From contig QCLE01000013.1 in the NCBI GenBank assembly GCA_003214815.1, forward strand, positions 1 through 55,981: a stretch of 55,981 nucleotides of DNA, in the 5' to 3' direction. The notes under the pieces were generated by a model. That model worked only from the letters and a program-made list of their open reading frames with translations. It did no database searches and was not told the DNA's origin. Position 1 is the stretch's first letter; every line of letters begins with the position of its first letter. This DNA comes from Prochlorococcus sp. AG-412-J13 (GTDB lineage Bacteria; Cyanobacteriota; Cyanobacteriia; PCC-6307; Cyanobiaceae). The position numbers and the translations under genes were made by a program. Shown here one piece after another: positions 54,669 to 55,981 of the stretch.

Positions 54669-55981
54669 TAAATGGAGGCAAACTTTTATTTGATTTAAAA
54701 TACTTTTTCATTTCAATTTTTGAAATAGCTTCTTTTACGAAGTTTTTTAAAATGTCCTCTCTCTTACTTATTCTATAGATCTTATCTACTACTTCTTGGA
54801 TTCCTCCATCTCCCCAATCTTGCCCATTTTTAAAATATTCAATCAAACTTAGTCCTACTATTCTTATTAACCAGCCTGCTGTAACTGATTGTATAGATTT
54901 AGATAATATTATTTTAGTAAAGCTTGTTGCTAAAGCAGGAGAAAGAATTGCGAGACCCCCTTTTAGTATTCCTTGTTTAGCCAATGTGCTTAGTAATGAA
55001 GTCGCTAAATCTTTTGCATCTTTTTTTGTAAGCTTTATTTCATATATTTTTGATAATTCCATTATCATTTGAAGGTTTACGGAGGTAGTAGTAAGGAAAT
55101 CAACAGCTGGTAGTGGATTAACTAGTATTACTCCTCCTGTTATCCACATATATTTATTAATCACTTTATTTGACATTAAATATCTTTGTTCTTGCACGAA
55201 ATTTTTACTTTTAATACCTAACTTATTTGAGCGAAAAAGAATATTATCAGCCAACAACTCTTCACCATTATTATCGAGCGTTTCAATTATTTCTCTAAAT
55301 AAACTTCCTACCTCTGGAACTAAATTTAAAGCATCTGATTTTATATAGGGAGATTGTTGAGGTACTGCAATTGATTGAACAACTGAAATTTTATTTTTTC
55401 TAGCGGAAGTTATAGAAATTATATTTTCTTTGATGAGGTTATTTTCATCTCTAGATCTCAAATCACATTTATTTAGAACTATTATTATTTTTTTTCTTAA
55501 TTTTAATAATTCTTTAATTAAATAGTTTTCGTATTTATTTATGTCCTGATCTAACACAAAGAGAACCAAGTCGGAATTTGATGCTTGTATAATTGTTGCT
55601 TTCTCTCTTTCTTCTCCTAATTTAGATGGTTCGAATAAACCCGGAGTATCAACTATATTAATGTTTCTTTTTAAGATTGGGATACGAATTTTATAGCTAT
55701 TAATTTGCTTTGTTGTACCTATTTTTGCGGAAGTTTGTCCGACAATATTTTTCAATAAAGATCTTGCTATAGATGTTTTTCCTGAGGATCCTGCTCCAAA
55801 AAGAGTAACTTTATAATCTCCTGTTTTTAATTGGGACTCTAGTTTGTTTTTTTGGTAATTTAACAATTCAACTTTTACTTTATCGTTAATTTTTTTATTA
55901 ATATTCTCGACTCCTTCTAAACTTATCTTGGCAGCACCATATGTATTTTTGAATGAAAGTGTATTTTTTTTATTTTTATAT
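54661..55981 (-). CDS. GTPase with DUF697-like C-terminus, 5' end beyond window
   Basis: The P-loop GTPase domain has GAGSSGKTS (G1), IVDTPGLFEPS (G3) and VLNKCDLRS (G4). The C-terminal half has hydrophobic segments (TGGVILVNPLPAVDFLTTTS) like DUF697-containing membrane-associated GTPases. TTG at 55864-55866 is not the true start: the frame stays open to the window edge, adding at least 38 residues that read like protein, and no Shine-Dalgarno precedes the TTG. The target is unknown. Confidence 0.8.
   Translation of the reverse strand, partial: YKNKKNTLSFKNTYGAAKISLEGVENINKKINDKVKVELLNYQKNKLESQLKTGDYKVTLFGAGSSGKTSIARSLLKNIVGQTSAKIGTTKQINSYKIRIPILKRNINIVDTPGLFEPSKLGEEREKATIIQASNSDLVLFVLDQDINKYENYLIKELLKLRKKIIIVLNKCDLRSRDENNLIKENIISITSARKNKISVVQSIAVPQQSPYIKSDALNLVPEVGSLFREIIETLDNNGEELLADNILFRSNKLGIKSKNFVQEQRYLMSNKVINKYMWITGGVILVNPLPAVDFLTTTSVNLQMIMELSKIYEIKLTKKDAKDLATSLLSTLAKQGILKGGLAILSPALATSFTKIILSKSIQSVTAGWLIRIVGLSLIEYFKNGQDWGDGGIQEVVDKIYRISKREDILKNFVKEAISKIEMKKYFKSNKSLPPFTM

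Noticed and set aside
1-55981. CRISPR arrays, transposons, prophage genes, rRNA operons
   Set aside because: I saw no repeated spacer arrays, transposase or integrase motifs, or rRNA sequence anywhere in the window.

Overview
The window looks like chromosomal DNA from a high-light-adapted Prochlorococcus or a very close marine picocyanobacterium. This rests on the very AT-rich, tightly packed sequence, on cyanobacterial marker proteins (Psb28, GUN4, a PAM68-like protein, DUF3288, DUF1816, DUF1830 and DUF3082 families), on plant-type glycerate 3-kinase, on NtcA-type promoters, and on a tRNA gene without an encoded CCA. I see no transposase, integrase, rRNA or CRISPR array. The assignment is inference from gene content; no database was searched.

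Layout. 1-1150: one hypothetical gene and three mini-ORFs, one interrupted by an in-frame amber codon. 1153-6253 (minus): urtEDCBA, the urea ABC transporter, behind an NtcA-type promoter. 6387-8130 (minus): ureG, ureF, ureE; 8173-11465 (plus): ureD, ureA, ureB, ureC. Together these take up urea and hydrolyse it to ammonium and CO2. 11462-16248: gpgS (minus), then a GH13 phosphorylase, a sugar-phosphoglycerate phosphatase and glycerate 3-kinase (plus), which could form a complete glucosylglycerate make-and-recycle loop. 16339-18402: DUF1830, several tiny membrane proteins, uppP and tRNA-Pro(TGG). 18430-20942 (minus): msrA and a half-size ABC exporter.

21023-30798 is a long plus-strand run: DUF3288, trpD, carA, a STAS protein with no normal start codon, Mini-RNase III, an rRNA 2'-O-methyltransferase, DUF1816, gatA and dnaE. 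30800-33497 (minus): PAM68-like, rpsO, ruvA, a glycine-zipper protein and an EamA transporter. 33591-35624: dnaG. 35641-37816 (minus): umuD-umuC plus a small protein with an HEATH zinc-protease motif, behind a LexA-like box. 37916-38684 (minus): rlmH and a disordered protein. 38741-44619 (plus): rsmA, ispE, DUF3082, a 31-residue peptide, pdhB, secD, secF and a small membrane protein. 44623-47136 (minus): AI-2E-type permease, psb28, selU. 47172-48374 (plus): gun4 and an anti-sigma-type kinase. 48353-51208 (minus): a hypothetical protein, a methyltransferase and glnA with an NtcA-type promoter and a strong terminator. 51424-55981: an alanine-glyoxylate-type aminotransferase, tadA, a PLP decarboxylase, a mini-protein, and a GTPase that runs off the right edge.

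The strongest theme is nitrogen. Urea import and urease produce ammonium, and glnA assimilates it. The urtA and glnA promoters share the same NtcA half-sites and the same 22-nt spacing to a TAN3T -10 box. The points most worth following up are the umuDC-zincin operon, the STAS gene with an AUA/AUC start, the closed glucosylglycerate cycle, and the set of unannotated mini-membrane proteins.
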